A DNA stretch of 64,000 nucleotides from Nageia nagi (Eukaryota; Pinophyta), in contig JBITNC010000001.1 in the NCBI GenBank assembly GCA_050084985.1, positions 120,466,001 through 120,530,000 on the forward strand. Direction: 5' to 3'. Shown here piece by piece: positions 24,646 through 35,930 of this stretch. Under the pieces are notes generated by a model. The model made no database searches. It worked only from the letters and a program-made list of their open reading frames with translations, and had not been told where the DNA came from. The position numbers and the translations under genes are program-made. Position 1 is the stretch's first letter, and every line of letters starts with the position of its first letter.

Positions 24646-24650
24646 AAAGA

Positions 24651-25330
24651 GATAGTAAGATAAAGTTCCCCTCCATAAATATACAATCGAAGATGAAAAC
24701 TTTTACATCTTTGAGAAATAAGCAAGATCTTAATTTCAGAATCACTACAATACCATTTGACAAAATGGTCTACAATACAATTATTAACCATAACTAATTT
24801 CACTATAAAATGTAGTCGATCAACACTAAGTTGACATGTGAGCCTCCATGGGCCTATCCACCTAAAATAAGTAACTTGCATTCTCAAGATGAAACATGCA
24901 AGCTACAAGCAACTTATAAATAAGATCAGTTAGATGCATTATATAAATATTCATATCAATCATAAGATAAATAAAGTAAGTAATGCCATAAATAAATTGA
25001 TCAATGATGCACTATAATTCATCACGAAAATGCTAAGCTAATACTTATAATCATTTTTTATATACTAGAACATGTGTTGATCAATAATAAAAAAACATAT
25101 GCACATATAAATCACTCACATATGGATAACCAAATAGTGCCAACAAACACATACTAATTCCTCACATAGTGATAATAAAAAATAAAATGTACCATGAGTT
25201 CTTCACACAGAGCAAACTAACTATGAAGGTGTACATTTAAGATCAACATTATATAGAAAAATATCCTCCTAAATATGAAGTTGCCATCACAAACATAAAT
25301 TTAGCATAGGAATTTAGACTTCACTCCCCT
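24651..25330 (-). other. L3 3' untranslated spacer
   Basis: Aligns in reverse with 6371-7010 of copia 2, including the 'tatgtgaggaa' motifs and the purine-rich block at the pol end ('cactcccctttgaag' on the plus strand). Open frames here are accidental. Confidence 0.75.
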
Positions 25331-25689
25331 TTGAAGATAACTTCACTGCCATAAAAAACTTTCAAAGTGCACACAATAAAGTCTCTAAAGTAGCTAGTGA
25401 ATAAATCAAAAGAGTCAAAGTCATATCAATAAAGCTACAATTGTTTCATTAAGAACTTTCTCCCTGATATAATATGCTTGGATTTGTGATACATTTTAAG
25501 TCATCACTAATATGCCAAACCATTACTTATAGTCACCAAATAGAGGAATGTATAAATAAAGTATACAAATCAAAAAAATTCCAACAACTTTATTAAGAAG
25601 GAAGTAATCACAATACATTCAATAAGAATTCAATTTTTACTTCTTTTTTGAAGGCAACTTCACAACCCAATAGAATCCCTAAGCTTATA
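25331..25689 (-). other. L3 stretch between pol end and RNase H, partly duplicated
   Basis: Contains decayed copia pol 3' text (KPL-type end near 25700) and a second 'aaggcaacttcacaaccc' like the one near 25290, suggesting a local duplication of the pol/spacer junction. No gene supported. Confidence 0.4.
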
Positions 25690-26095
25690 GAACTAAGCTT
25701 CAGGAAAGTGCTTGGTGAATAAATTAGCAAAAGTTAGGATTGATGAAAAATATTGCAAGTGTAGAAGATCATCAAGAACCTACTCTATGATGAAGTGGGC
25801 TTGGATTTCTACATGCTTTGTTCTTTAATGGAAAATAGGATTCTTTACCAAAGTAATAGCTAATTGATTATCTAAAAAAATTTGAGATGGATGAACTTGA
25901 TCATATCTAATTTATTTTATAATATGCCTCAACCAAATGGATTCCTAGGTTACAACTAATAGTACATGATATTCAACCTCTATGGTGGAGAGAGTAGTAT
26001 TAGGTTACTTCTTGGATGCCCAAGAGATAGCACCTAAACCAATCCTAAACACATAAGTAGAGGTTAATTTTCTATCATCTCTATTTTTGAATCCT
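25690..26095 (-). pseudogene. L3 RNase H remnant
   Basis: The minus strand reads DDRKLTSTYVFRIGLGAISW, then ASKK, a stop and STIEVEYHVL, the same C-terminal RNase H block as in copia 2. Several stops follow. Confidence 0.88.
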
Positions 26096-26149
26096 TAGGT
26101 ACTTTCTTAAGTCAATACAAAGATTTCTTTAACTTGCAAATAAAAGATT

Positions 26150-26585
26150 ATTTTCTTTCCACAACAAACCCTTTTGGTTGGCTCATGTAGATTTCTACAT
26201 CTAAATCACCATAGATAAAAGTGCTTTTAACATCAAGTTGAAAAAATTTCAATCTCTAAGCTATTGAAAGAGCAAATATTACCCTAACAATAGGCATCTT
26301 TGCTACCAGAGAAAAGGTTTCCTCATAATCAACTTTGTATTTTTGAGCAAAACTCTTACCTACTAACCTTGTTTTGTATTTTTCAATTTCTCTAACTAAA
26401 TTATATTTGACCTTGTAAATCTATTTATTACCAAGCATATTTTATTCATTTGGATAAGAAACAAAATTCTAATTTTGATTCTTCATTAGAGTCTCATACT
26501 CCACATTCATTGCATTCACCTAGAACTTTGCTTTGAAAGATGAAAGCTCATTCTTGCTATTAATTTTGGAAAATAAGTATTTATT
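26150..26585 (-). pseudogene. L3 reverse transcriptase N-terminal half
   Basis: The minus strand shows the copia RT fingers region: VREIEKYKTRLVGKSFAQKY, then DYEETFSLVAKM, FFQLDVKSTFIYGDL and IYMSQPKGF. After KGF the sequence jumps almost directly to the RNase H region, so the catalytic YVDD segment is deleted. RT copies element RNA into DNA; this one cannot. L4a is inserted just upstream (right) of it. Confidence 0.88.
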
Positions 26586-26590
26586 AATGG

Positions 26591-27211
26591 TGTAGACCTA
26601 AAATAATTCGATTAATTATTTATGGGGGCTAATTAATGCACTATTTATCTACTTATTTCTTATTATTGTGTATATTTAAAATATGGTAATAACAAATAAT
26701 AAAAAGATAATTGTGTTTAATTAGATCGCATATCCATTCCATTAGGAGAAACATACACAAAAGACTAGCATACATTCATTCAACTGCATACCATTGGAGG
26801 TTTAAAAGATGTACATCGCTAGCGATCTAAAATAAGCAATATAATAGATGCAATCAAGAATGTAGCAATGAGCGAACAAAAGAATCATCAAATAGAAAAT
26901 GTAATATATAGCTTATGAATAATATTTGTGCTTAATAGAGTGATGTAACATGTGCTAGAATCTTTAAAAAATCCTCCTCAAATTCATTCTCCTGTAAGGT
27001 TTAAGGTCATCAATTGATACCTTTATATATGATACATCTTTACATGACTTAGACATTTTTGACACCATGTACATGCCACAAGGGTCCACTAGATATATTA
27101 CATAGATTTATCATGACTCAGGGTATTATTTAGCCCATTTTTACATCATAAATCATTGAGAATCTAAAATGAATTATTTAATAAATAATAATTCACTTTT
27201 AGGCATCTACA
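26591..27211 (-). repeat. L4a 3' LTR
   Basis: 621 bp; plus strand TGTAGACCTAAAATAATT ... GGCATCTACA, matching 34920-35565. A minus-strand polypurine tract AAAGAGAGAAAAAA lies at 27212-27225. Confidence 0.93.
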
Positions 27212-27225
27212 TTTTTTCTCTCTTT

Positions 27226-28760
27226 GAAGGTGTGATTGAAGCAATGAAATTACATGTCCAAATATGAAATGTAGAAGGAAATTTTTTGGAATTTTTGAGC
27301 TCTTTGTTGTGTTATTCTATCTTGATGATAATGATGAATATAGATGATGGGGATGTTGAGGGTCCTTTGCTACCCCCTTTTGGCTTGGATGCCCCAAGAA
27401 GGGACCTTGAGTGGTGTATCCAAGGTAAAAATATGATAAAGAGTCTCTCTTTAGACATGATGCTATATTGATGATGGAAATGACTATGATGATGTAGTTG
27501 TAAAGTCCTAAATCTAGCTTTGGAGATGGAAGATGTGATTTTACCCTTTTTATTGCTTCAACCATAAATCTAGTCATTTTGTCATGTCTAATACTTAGGA
27601 ACCATTTGTACTTATGTCCATGCCTTGAAATAGAAAGGATCTACTTTGGTTTTAATGAAATGATGATGAAATGGACATCATTAGTGGTGTAGGGTACAGT
27701 GTGCATGCCACTAGCGATGTGGAATACTTTATATTTTCTTTTTCTCTTTAGGATGTAGATACTTGCAATGTAGTAGTTATAAAATTGGGGTGGTTGCATA
27801 GTGAGCTATGTTGTCCATTGATGATGAGTCAATGTTAGCAATCTACTAATGGGTGCATCACTCATTTGTCTTCTAAGTGAGTGACCTCTCACTAGTCATA
27901 TCAATGATCATTAATGATCATACATTTCATTTCTATGACCTGAAGACATTATGCTTTGGATTGGATTAAAGCAAAAATTATGTGGATAAATATAAAGTTC
28001 ATCATACATTGGAGATGATCCAATGTCAACATCTTGCTAACAGCTGCATTGCAAGTTTACTTTTAAGTGAGTGAACTCTCACTACTCATGTTGTTGGCCA
28101 TCAATGACCTTGCATTATATGTACATGATCTATAGACATTAGAATATCATTTTACTTTTCCCTTTTCTTATTATTATTCTTCTTATTTTTTTGGATAATT
28201 TCCATGTTGTTGGCATCATACTAACAATCATGCACACTGCTAGTGATGTAGAAGTCCTTGAATTTTGCAAAAATAAAATTATTTTACCTTATGTTCTTCA
28301 ATATCTATTTTTGTACCATTATCATAGTTGAATATGAGATTGACCCTAGATGATGCTATAAAGGAGGTAGGGGATGTAGATTTGTCACATGCAGTAAGCA
28401 TGCAACAATGTCACTTACACAAATCACATTCCAAATCCATCATGCTATCAATTGAGTAACAATCATGAATTGGCAATACATGGAGGAGAACATTGTTGTT
28501 CAGAGCTTGTGAGAAATGTAGCACAAAATGTAGAATGAAGTCCAAAGAGGAAATAATATTTCTCATATTCCTTCATTTTGCATATTTCTCTATATAGATT
28601 GTAGATCAATTTTATTTTTTTTATGCCACTAGCAGCTTGCTTATAGTGCACATCGCTAGCACTGTGGGAATCTTTGAATTTTGCAAAAAATAAAAGTTTG
28701 TGTGCCCCTACTCATGAATTATGTGTTTTACAAGGCATAAAGCTATCATATATAAGTATA
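27226..28760 (-). other. L4a 3' untranslated region
   Basis: About 1.5 kb without a credible gene between integrase and the polypurine tract. Repeated phrases ('agtgagtgaactctcactactc', 'catcgctagc') occur near 27880, 28070 and 28650, and related text is in L1 at 46100-46300. This is where Tat-lineage elements may carry extra frames, but I see none here. Confidence 0.55.
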
Positions 28761-29986
28761 GAAGTATTTAAGATGGACAAAATTGAATGTATTTGGTTCT
28801 TCTTTACCATCCATGTATGATAGTCTATATGCACCTGATCCTATTGCTTCAAATACAACATATGGGCCTAGCCAATTGGACTCAAACTTGCCTTTTGCTT
28901 CATCATTTGCTATTATTTTGTTGATATTTTATTTCAACACTAGATCTCCTACCTTGAATTCTTTTGCTTTGATTTTTTTTCCAAATTCTCTCTTGAGTTT
29001 TGCATGGTATACCTTTTGATATTCAATAGCTTTGATCCTTTTCTCATCTAATGATTCCAATTGTTGCAACCTTTCTTTTCTTGCATCTTCATTGGATATG
29101 TCACCTTGTAAAGAAATTCTAAGGGAGGGGATTTCCAACACAAGTGGGATAATGGCCTCATCTCCATATATCAATGAGAATGGTGTTACCTCAGTGGTTA
29201 TACAAACACTTGTTCTATATGCCCATAATGTATATGGTAATCGTTCATGCTAATCTCTCTTATATCTATCCCATGTTTTACCAAGTATACTCTTTAGTGT
29301 CTTATTTGTAGCTTCAAATTGACCATTACCTTAAGGGTAATATATGGAAGAAAAGTTGTGTAATGTGAAACTTCTTAAAAAATTACTTCATATCTTCACC
29401 TTTGAAATTTGGGCCATTATTCATGATCAATCTTTATGGTACACCAAACCTTGTGATGATATTTTTGGTGAGGAATGCAATGATTTTATCCTGAGTGATT
29501 TATTTCATTAGGATAGCTTTCACTCACTTAGTGGTAAACTTTGTAATTGTGATGAGAAATTTGTTTCCTTCCCTATAGTGAGGATTAATCATACCAATCA
29601 AATCTATACCCCAAGTAACAAATAACCATGGAGAAATAATAGAATGTAATTCTTGAGTAGGTTGCTTCTCTAAATTTGCATGTTTATGGCATTGTAAATA
29701 ATGTTTTTACATGAGCTTTACAATAATCTTCCATAGTATGCCAATAATATCTAATCATCAAAATTTTGGTGTGTAGTGCTTTTGCATGGAAGTGACCACC
29801 ACACAAACCATCATGAGGTTGTTCTAAGGTAGTAGCTATCTCATTATTTGTTAAATATATCGATAATGCACCATAAAATGATGTCATATATAAAACTTCT
29901 CCAATGATCACATATATTATTTTGGTTCTTTTCAATCTCACTCTTTCATTTCTATCAAAAGTTTTAGAAATTATTTGGTTTTTCAA
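28760..29986 (-). pseudogene. L4a integrase
   Basis: The H2C2 zinc-binding region is at 29986-29684 (HDGLCGGHFHAKALHTKIL then YYWHTMEDYCKAH; the last Cys pair is damaged). The catalytic core is at about 29680-29250; the block RLIMNNGPNFKG shows the second catalytic Asp replaced by Asn (L1 keeps RLIMDNGPNF). The C-terminal part at 29174-28929 has YGDEAIIPLVLEIPSLRISL and KVGDLVLK. Integrase joins cDNA to the target and makes the 5-bp duplications seen throughout. Inactive here. Confidence 0.88.
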
Positions 29987-30079
29987 ATAATTGTAGATAT
30001 CAAAGTACCAATTCTAAAAATCATTCTCTTCCATAATAAGAAAAGCTTGAATCTCATCCATATGATCCATGTAAAAAGG

Positions 30080-30590
30080 AGAGCTTAAATTATGAATTGT
30101 GAGGATGGTCTCTTCATCCTCAATCTCAATTGGTGCTAGAAAAGCTACACTTGCCATTGCATTTGCATATCTATTATTAGTTCTTGGAATATTCTAAATA
30201 GTATATCTATTAAACTAATCTAATAAATTAATCACCAAAAGTCTATAAGGATTTAACTTTTCATATTTAGTATCAAATAAATCTTACACTTGATTGATAA
30301 CAAGTTGTGAATACCCATATATCTCTATGTCCTTGATTTTCAAATTTATAGTAGCTTTCAATCCTAATATCAATGCCTCATATTCAACCATATTGTTTGC
30401 ATAAACAAAACCAAGTTTGTAAGCCATAGGGATTACTTCATTTGTGGGAGATACCAAGATAATACCTACTTATACTCCATGAAAGCATTTTGAACCATAA
30501 AAATATAGAGTCCAAATAGTGGGATCATCTTCTATGAGGCATATGTAGTCATTGAGGATTGATATCTCGTCAAATTCATGCTGCTGGCAA
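30080..30590 (-). pseudogene. L4a second (archaeal-type) RNase H
   Basis: The minus strand reads WTLYFYGSKCFHG, GIILVSP, NNMVEYEALILGLKATINL, then YGYSQLVINQV and, further on, PRTNNRYANAMASVAFLAP. This is the archaeal-type RNase H that Tat-lineage plant gypsy elements carry between their own RNase H and integrase. The first catalytic Asp (DGS) is Tyr here, and the Asp of GDSQ is Tyr. Confidence 0.85.
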
Positions 30591-30779
30591 CCCTCTAGTA
30601 GGTCTGCACGCTATTGGTGACATGGTTCACCTTGATATTCATCTAAAAATTCTTCATGGATGACTACCTCTCCATATTGAGGGAAATTAGCTATCAAAAC
30701 TACGACTGGTGGCCTTTAATAGATTTTTGCTTTATAACATTGATGTTGAATTCCTATAGCAACATTAACTACTTTGCAA

Positions 30780-31150
30780 GTCTACCCTATAGATGTTTCT
30801 TAGCCACAAGGTATTTCAATGGGTTAACAAGACTAATAACAAATGTAGTACAATATAATAAATAATGCCTCAATTTTTCAATAGTGAAGACAATACCATA
30901 GAAAATGTTTTCCATAGGAGTGTATCTAGTCTCATAGTCAATCAACATTTTTCTGAGATAATAGATGGTTCTTTCCTTATTTTTTGTATCATTTTTACAA
31001 AGCATTGTGGCTAATTCATATAATGTGGTTGAGATGTATAAGTAAGCAAATTTTGAAAAATCCATGGGCACTAGGATAGGAGGATTAAGCAAATATTATT
31101 TGATATCCTCAAATGCTTTTTGATAATTTTCATCCTACACAAACTTGACA
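30780..31150 (-). pseudogene. L4a RT-linked RNase H
   Basis: 31092-30787 carries PPILVPMDFSKFAYLYIS, then ERTIYYLRKMLIDYETRYTP and EKLRHYLLYC, the gypsy RNase H pattern. It sits where the RT-linked RNase H should be. Confidence 0.82.
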
Positions 31151-31199
31151 TCTTTTTTGAGCAAATGGCTCAATTTTTTACACTTATCTATAAGTTGTG

Positions 31200-31900
31200 A
31201 AATGAATATTCTAATGAGGCTCCTTAATTATTTCAAGTTTTTGGGTGGAGGCATACTAACAATGGCCTTAACCTTCTTAGGGTCTTCTTCTATTCCTTAA
31301 TTAGAAACCATGAACCTTAATAATTTACCAAAAGTAACACCAAATGCACATTTTTGAGGTTCAAGTATTAATTTGTACCTTTGTAAAATGGTGAATACCT
31401 CTTCAAGCACTTGTAGATAATATTTTCCTTATTTGGATTTGATTAGAATTTCATCGACATATACCTCCATGGTCTTGTGAATGTGCTCATGAAACATGGT
31501 GACCATTGGTCTTTGATATGTAGCTCTTGCATTTTTAAGTTCAAAAGGCATAACCTTCCAACAAAATTTACCTCAAGGGGTAGTAAAAGTTATTTTATGT
31601 TGGTTAATAGAATTAATCAATATTTGGTTATAGCCAAAAAATCCATCCATACATGATAATGTATCATGACCAACTATAATCTCAATAATAATATCAATAT
31701 TAGGTAATGGAAAATCATCTTTTAGATAAGCATTATTAATATTATGAAAATCAATACATACCCGGATCTCACCAATTGGTTTAGAAATAGGTATAATATT
31801 TGCCATCCATTTAGAATAGTCAATTGCCCTTATGAATCCAGCATTCAAATATTTCTCAATTTCTTTATTGACTACTAATTCCTTGGAAAGATGCATCTTT
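31200..31900 (-). pseudogene. L4a reverse transcriptase
   Basis: 31896-31573 has KYLNAGFIRAIDYSKWMANI, GEIRVCIDFHNINNAYLKDD and the PLPNID block, typical gypsy RT motifs 1-3. The catalytic box near 31455 reads YVDEILI, so YVDD has lost its second Asp. It makes element cDNA in active relatives. Confidence 0.88.
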
Positions 31901-32329
31901 CTTATTTTTTATTTGATTGGCTTGGCTTCCTCTTTCAGTGGTAAATTATGCATAACAAATGAAGGATCTAAACCTCGCATATCATCATAATACCAAGAAA
32001 AATTCTTAGAATACTCAATGAATTTATTTTTGTACCTTTATTATTGTGGAGGAGGTAGGGTTGCTAATTTGTATCCATCTTTCATCATCTGAAGTGCCAA
32101 TATTGATGTGTATTAACTCTTCTTGTAGAAATGTGAGATCTTATTTCTTTTGCAATAATGATGGTAACTCCTTAATGCTTATTACAACATCATTAGTTGA
32201 ATATAAGGGCTAGACCTGTAATGCTTTATGAAAATTAATCTCTTAACCAAAATAAGCATATTCATTAAGAATATAAGTTATTTTCCAATTTTCATTAGAT
32301 TTGGGTAATTTTGAGTGTGGCCCCAAGTA

Positions 32330-33381
32330 TTAAAAAAGATCATCATCAGTACTAAAATAGTTAGATTCAAGAGGTATAGAATCATAAATCCATGTATCTA
32401 CATTAATATCATTTGATAACTCTATCAAATTGTATTCTTTAACAAATTTAATAGGAACCCATTTTTGTTTTACTTGACCATCACTACCTAAGCCTATTTT
32501 GGTCATTTGAGCCTTAGAAGTATTAGGGAAAGTAGGCATTCCTTATTCAAATTTTCATAAACCCCACCTTTGTATTTGTAATTTTGAACCATGTACTTAT
32601 GAAAAAATGAAGAGGGAAAGATCTTATCCAATTTAGAATATGATGTTGTGTCCATTGAAGAGGTTTGGTTTGATGTCTCAAACAAGGTAGAGAAATATTG
32701 GTCACTACCTTCATCATTTTCATGTTGTTGGCATCCTGTTGGTAGTATTACGTATCGCTAGTAGCCTTCAAGGCCTAACATCCATGGCCTTCCCAAATAT
32801 TTTATGGATGCAAATAGGTTTATGTCACCAATTCTGTAGGTTCCATACCTATCTCCATGATTTGGACCTATTTTTCTGCAGTTTCCCCAGTGTAGGAAAT
32901 TCTAAGGGTTCTATCTCATATTATGTTGGTAACATGACAAGATCTTCAAAATAATCAACATTATAGAGTGAATATGGTTTAGGATATCCCATGATTATAT
33001 GTACTTCACCTTGAAATTTGAACTTCAATCTTCCATGTAATATGGATAGTATTGCATCCATATCATGAATCTAAGTTCTCCCCAATAGCATGTTATATAT
33101 AACTTGGACTCTACAACCTGGAATTTTGTTGTTATAGTCTTGACACCTATAGTAATCATAATTGTAGCTATTACCAATAGTTTTTTTGATGAGTTATCCT
33201 AGGCAGTAATTCCAAAAGTAGCTTCTTCTAATGGAGGGATTTCTACATCTTTCGCTTGCAATTGAATAAAAAAATGATTAGAGCATACATTTATAGCCGA
33301 TCCATTATCTACCATTATTAATTTAACTTCCCATCCATTAACCATAGGTGTGATATATAAAGATAAACATTCATCTAACAA
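32330..33381 (-). pseudogene. L4a protease and protease-RT linker
   Basis: 33381-33199 reads MVNGWEVKLIMVDNGSAINV; DNGS is the active-site loop of Tat-type aspartic proteases. 32685-32330 is linker with no known domain. The protease would cut the Gag-Pol polyprotein. Confidence 0.72.
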
Positions 33382-33479
33382 TTCTCAATTAAGCTTTTCA
33401 AATTTATAAAAATAAATAGCATCACATTCCTTAATGGTTCTATTTAAAAAAAAAAAGCTAAAATATTAGTAGGGATAGT

Positions 33480-34740
33480 TTCATTTTAAAACACAACATA
33501 TAATATATTCCTATGAACTTGAAAAGTAAAAATAATATTGTATAGATTGAGTTTTGTAAGTGTATTTTTCAATTGATCAATCATACTATAAACTTTAGGA
33601 TCAAGTGGAATACTTACTTGTCCTATTATGACTAGATTTGGAACATAGTATTGGCATCCTCTTCTCAAGTTATAGCAAACCTCCTTGTCCACAAAGATGA
33701 TATTAATTATATATCCTTGGTTGGCAAGGCTTTCATCAATTTTATACCTTCCTTACTCAAAAATCTTTAATATTATTTTTTATAATGTCTTGGAAAATTT
33801 TGTAGCATGCCTTTTTCTTTGATGATAAGTGCAATAGGCATCAAAGCATCCCATGAGGGTATTATCATCTTGAAGAGAGCATTCAAAATGACACAAAAGT
33901 TCATTAGATCCCTCAAAATAATGCATGGCTGTACCAAAAATGTATATGAATTCTCTTTTATAGTATTAGATCTTTGTAACTTTGGAGGAAAAGTAGGTCT
34001 ATCCACCATATGTATCGATTTTCATCTTTCTTTGCATATGTTTTTTTGATTATCTTTAACAAAAGTGTTAGGTGCATACTTAAGCTCACCTAAAGCTAAT
34101 AATACCTTTTTTTTGCAATAAATGTTGGACTAGTACACTAAAACTTATATCTTTAATGCTAGGAGCATGCAAATGAAGAATAGGTATAATAGATTCATGA
34201 AAAAATAGCATAAATTTCATGCTCATGTAATTTACTTCTAATACATTGCCATACCTTTTTGAATCATAGAATATACTTCTCTAAGGTTTCATTGCTTTCT
34301 TATCGAAGTGTGCATAATTTGGACACATTACTTTGCTCCTTGATATTGTACTTGTATTGACCCATGAATGCTTCGACTAAGGTCTTGAATGAATCAATTG
34401 AATTACTAGGAAGAGCATAGAACCATTGACTAGCATCCCCTTTTAAACTCCTTAGGAAGAATTTCACCATCAATCTCTCCTCTGATCCTAACTTCAACAA
34501 GCACTCCTCCTAAAATCTAATGAGATATTATTTGGGATCTTGTTCAATGATAAACATCTCAAACTTGGGGGCCTTCTATTTGGGTGGTAGGGGAAAATTA
34601 TGGATATCATCTATCAAGGGTGAAGTGAAGATGCCATCATATTCATCTATACTTTATGATTGAGTGATATTAGAAGGCCCAACTTCGATAGCAAGACTAG
34701 ATATTGAATTGCCTAAACTATTCATTGTTGCTATTTATTT
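33480..34740 (-). pseudogene. L4a gag
   Basis: 34500-34300 carries the retrotransposon gag block RSLKGDASQWFYALPSNSID followed by AFMGQYKYNIKEQ. Downstream pieces at 34009-33773 and 33692-33486 are the gag C-terminus in shifted frames. The same block occurs in L1 (about 52110-51950) and L2 (about 39230-39400). Confidence 0.85.
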
Positions 34741-34919
34741 CCACATTTCAACCATGTTCATGTTTAATTCTTGAAGGAGGGGCATAATATGCTCCATTTC
34801 CATGCTATTGATAGCCTAAGAACATCAATGTACACTGTTAATGGCATAGATTCGATATAGAGGTTTTGCAAGATCTCACTAAAAGGGCAAGACAAATTGA
34901 ACATATGGGTTCACCAAAA

Positions 34920-35565
34920 TGTAGACCCAAAATAATACAATTAGTTATTTATGGGGGTTAATTAATACACTATTTATCTACTTGTTTCTTATTATCACAT
35001 ATATCTAAAATATGACAATAACAAATAACAAAAATATACTTATGTTTGATTAGATTGCATATTAATTCCATTAGGATAAATGTACACAAAATATGAGCAT
35101 ACATTCATTCAATTAAACACCATTGGTAGCCTAAAAGAAGTACATCATTGGTGGCTTAAAAGAGGTACACCACTAGTGACCTAAAATAAGCAATATAATA
35201 GATGTAGTCAAGAATGTAGTAATGAGCTAACAAAAGAATTATCAGATAGCAAACATAAGATATAACTTACAAATAATATTTGCATATAATAGTGTGATGT
35301 AAAATGTGTTAGAATCTCTTTAGAGTCCTCCTCATATTCATTTTCCCATAAGGTTTAAGGTTATAAATTTATGCCTTTATATATGATACATCTTTACATG
35401 ACTTAGATCTTTTTGACACCTTGTACATGCCACAAGAGTCCACTAGATATATTACATATCTTTATCATGAATTAGGGTATTATTTAACCCCTTTTTACAT
35501 AATAAAGTATTGAAGTTATAAAATGAATTATTTAATAAATAATAATTCACTTTTAGACCTATACA
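34920..35565 (-). repeat. L4a 5' LTR
   Basis: 646 bp, matching 26591-27211. The adjoining minus-strand sequence (34903-34919) reads TTTTGGTGAACCCATAT, the primer-binding site. Confidence 0.93.
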
Positions 35566-35570
35566 AATGG

Positions 35571-35930
35571 TCATACTTCTAGTTATTCTTTATCTTGGAG
35601 AGTTTTGTTCCTTAGGTGACATATCCACACTAACATCCATCTAGTTAGGTGCAACAAAAGAAGCATCACCCTCGTTATCAGATCTCAACATCTTGATTTT
35701 GAATCTAGACTTATTTTATACCAAAGTTTTGAAATATTTTAACCTATCAAAGGTTTGATCCTTTTGCTCTATAATATTACCAAATTTCATCTTGCTATAG
35801 TCATTAATAAAGGTCAAGACATAAGATGCTTCCCCAAGAAACTTAGCTACAAATCTGAATGCACAAGTTGAAGAGGTTGAGTTGCTCTAGCTACCTTACC
35901 TTTCTCAAATATATATAGGTTATAATAAGA
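35571..35930 (-). pseudogene. L3 integrase piece
   Basis: The DNA aligns with 650-900 and, left of about 35675, with 20-165 of copia 1; the ~480 bp between are missing, a deletion that removes the integrase C-terminus. It directly continues the pol sequence at 26585 once L4a is removed. Confidence 0.78.

Larger units (their letters stand above)
26591..35565 (-). mobile_element. L4a: full-length Ty3/gypsy element, Tat-like
   Basis: 8,975 bp with LTRs 26591-27211 (3') and 34920-35565 (5') and TSD AATGG at 26586-26590 and 35566-35570. Domains on the minus strand from right to left: gag, protease, RT, RNase H, archaeal-type RNase H, integrase. No nested insertion interrupts it, in keeping with its place at the deepest level. 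All frames have stops. It is closely related to L1, which has the same domain order. Confidence 0.94.

Noticed and set aside
24588-24887. 99-residue minus-strand frame
   Set aside because: It spans the L4b/L3 boundary and the non-coding L3 spacer, so the openness is accidental.
27286-27577. Overlapping 61- and 86-residue frames on both strands
   Set aside because: They lie in the L4a 3' untranslated region next to the polypurine tract and lack any family motif.
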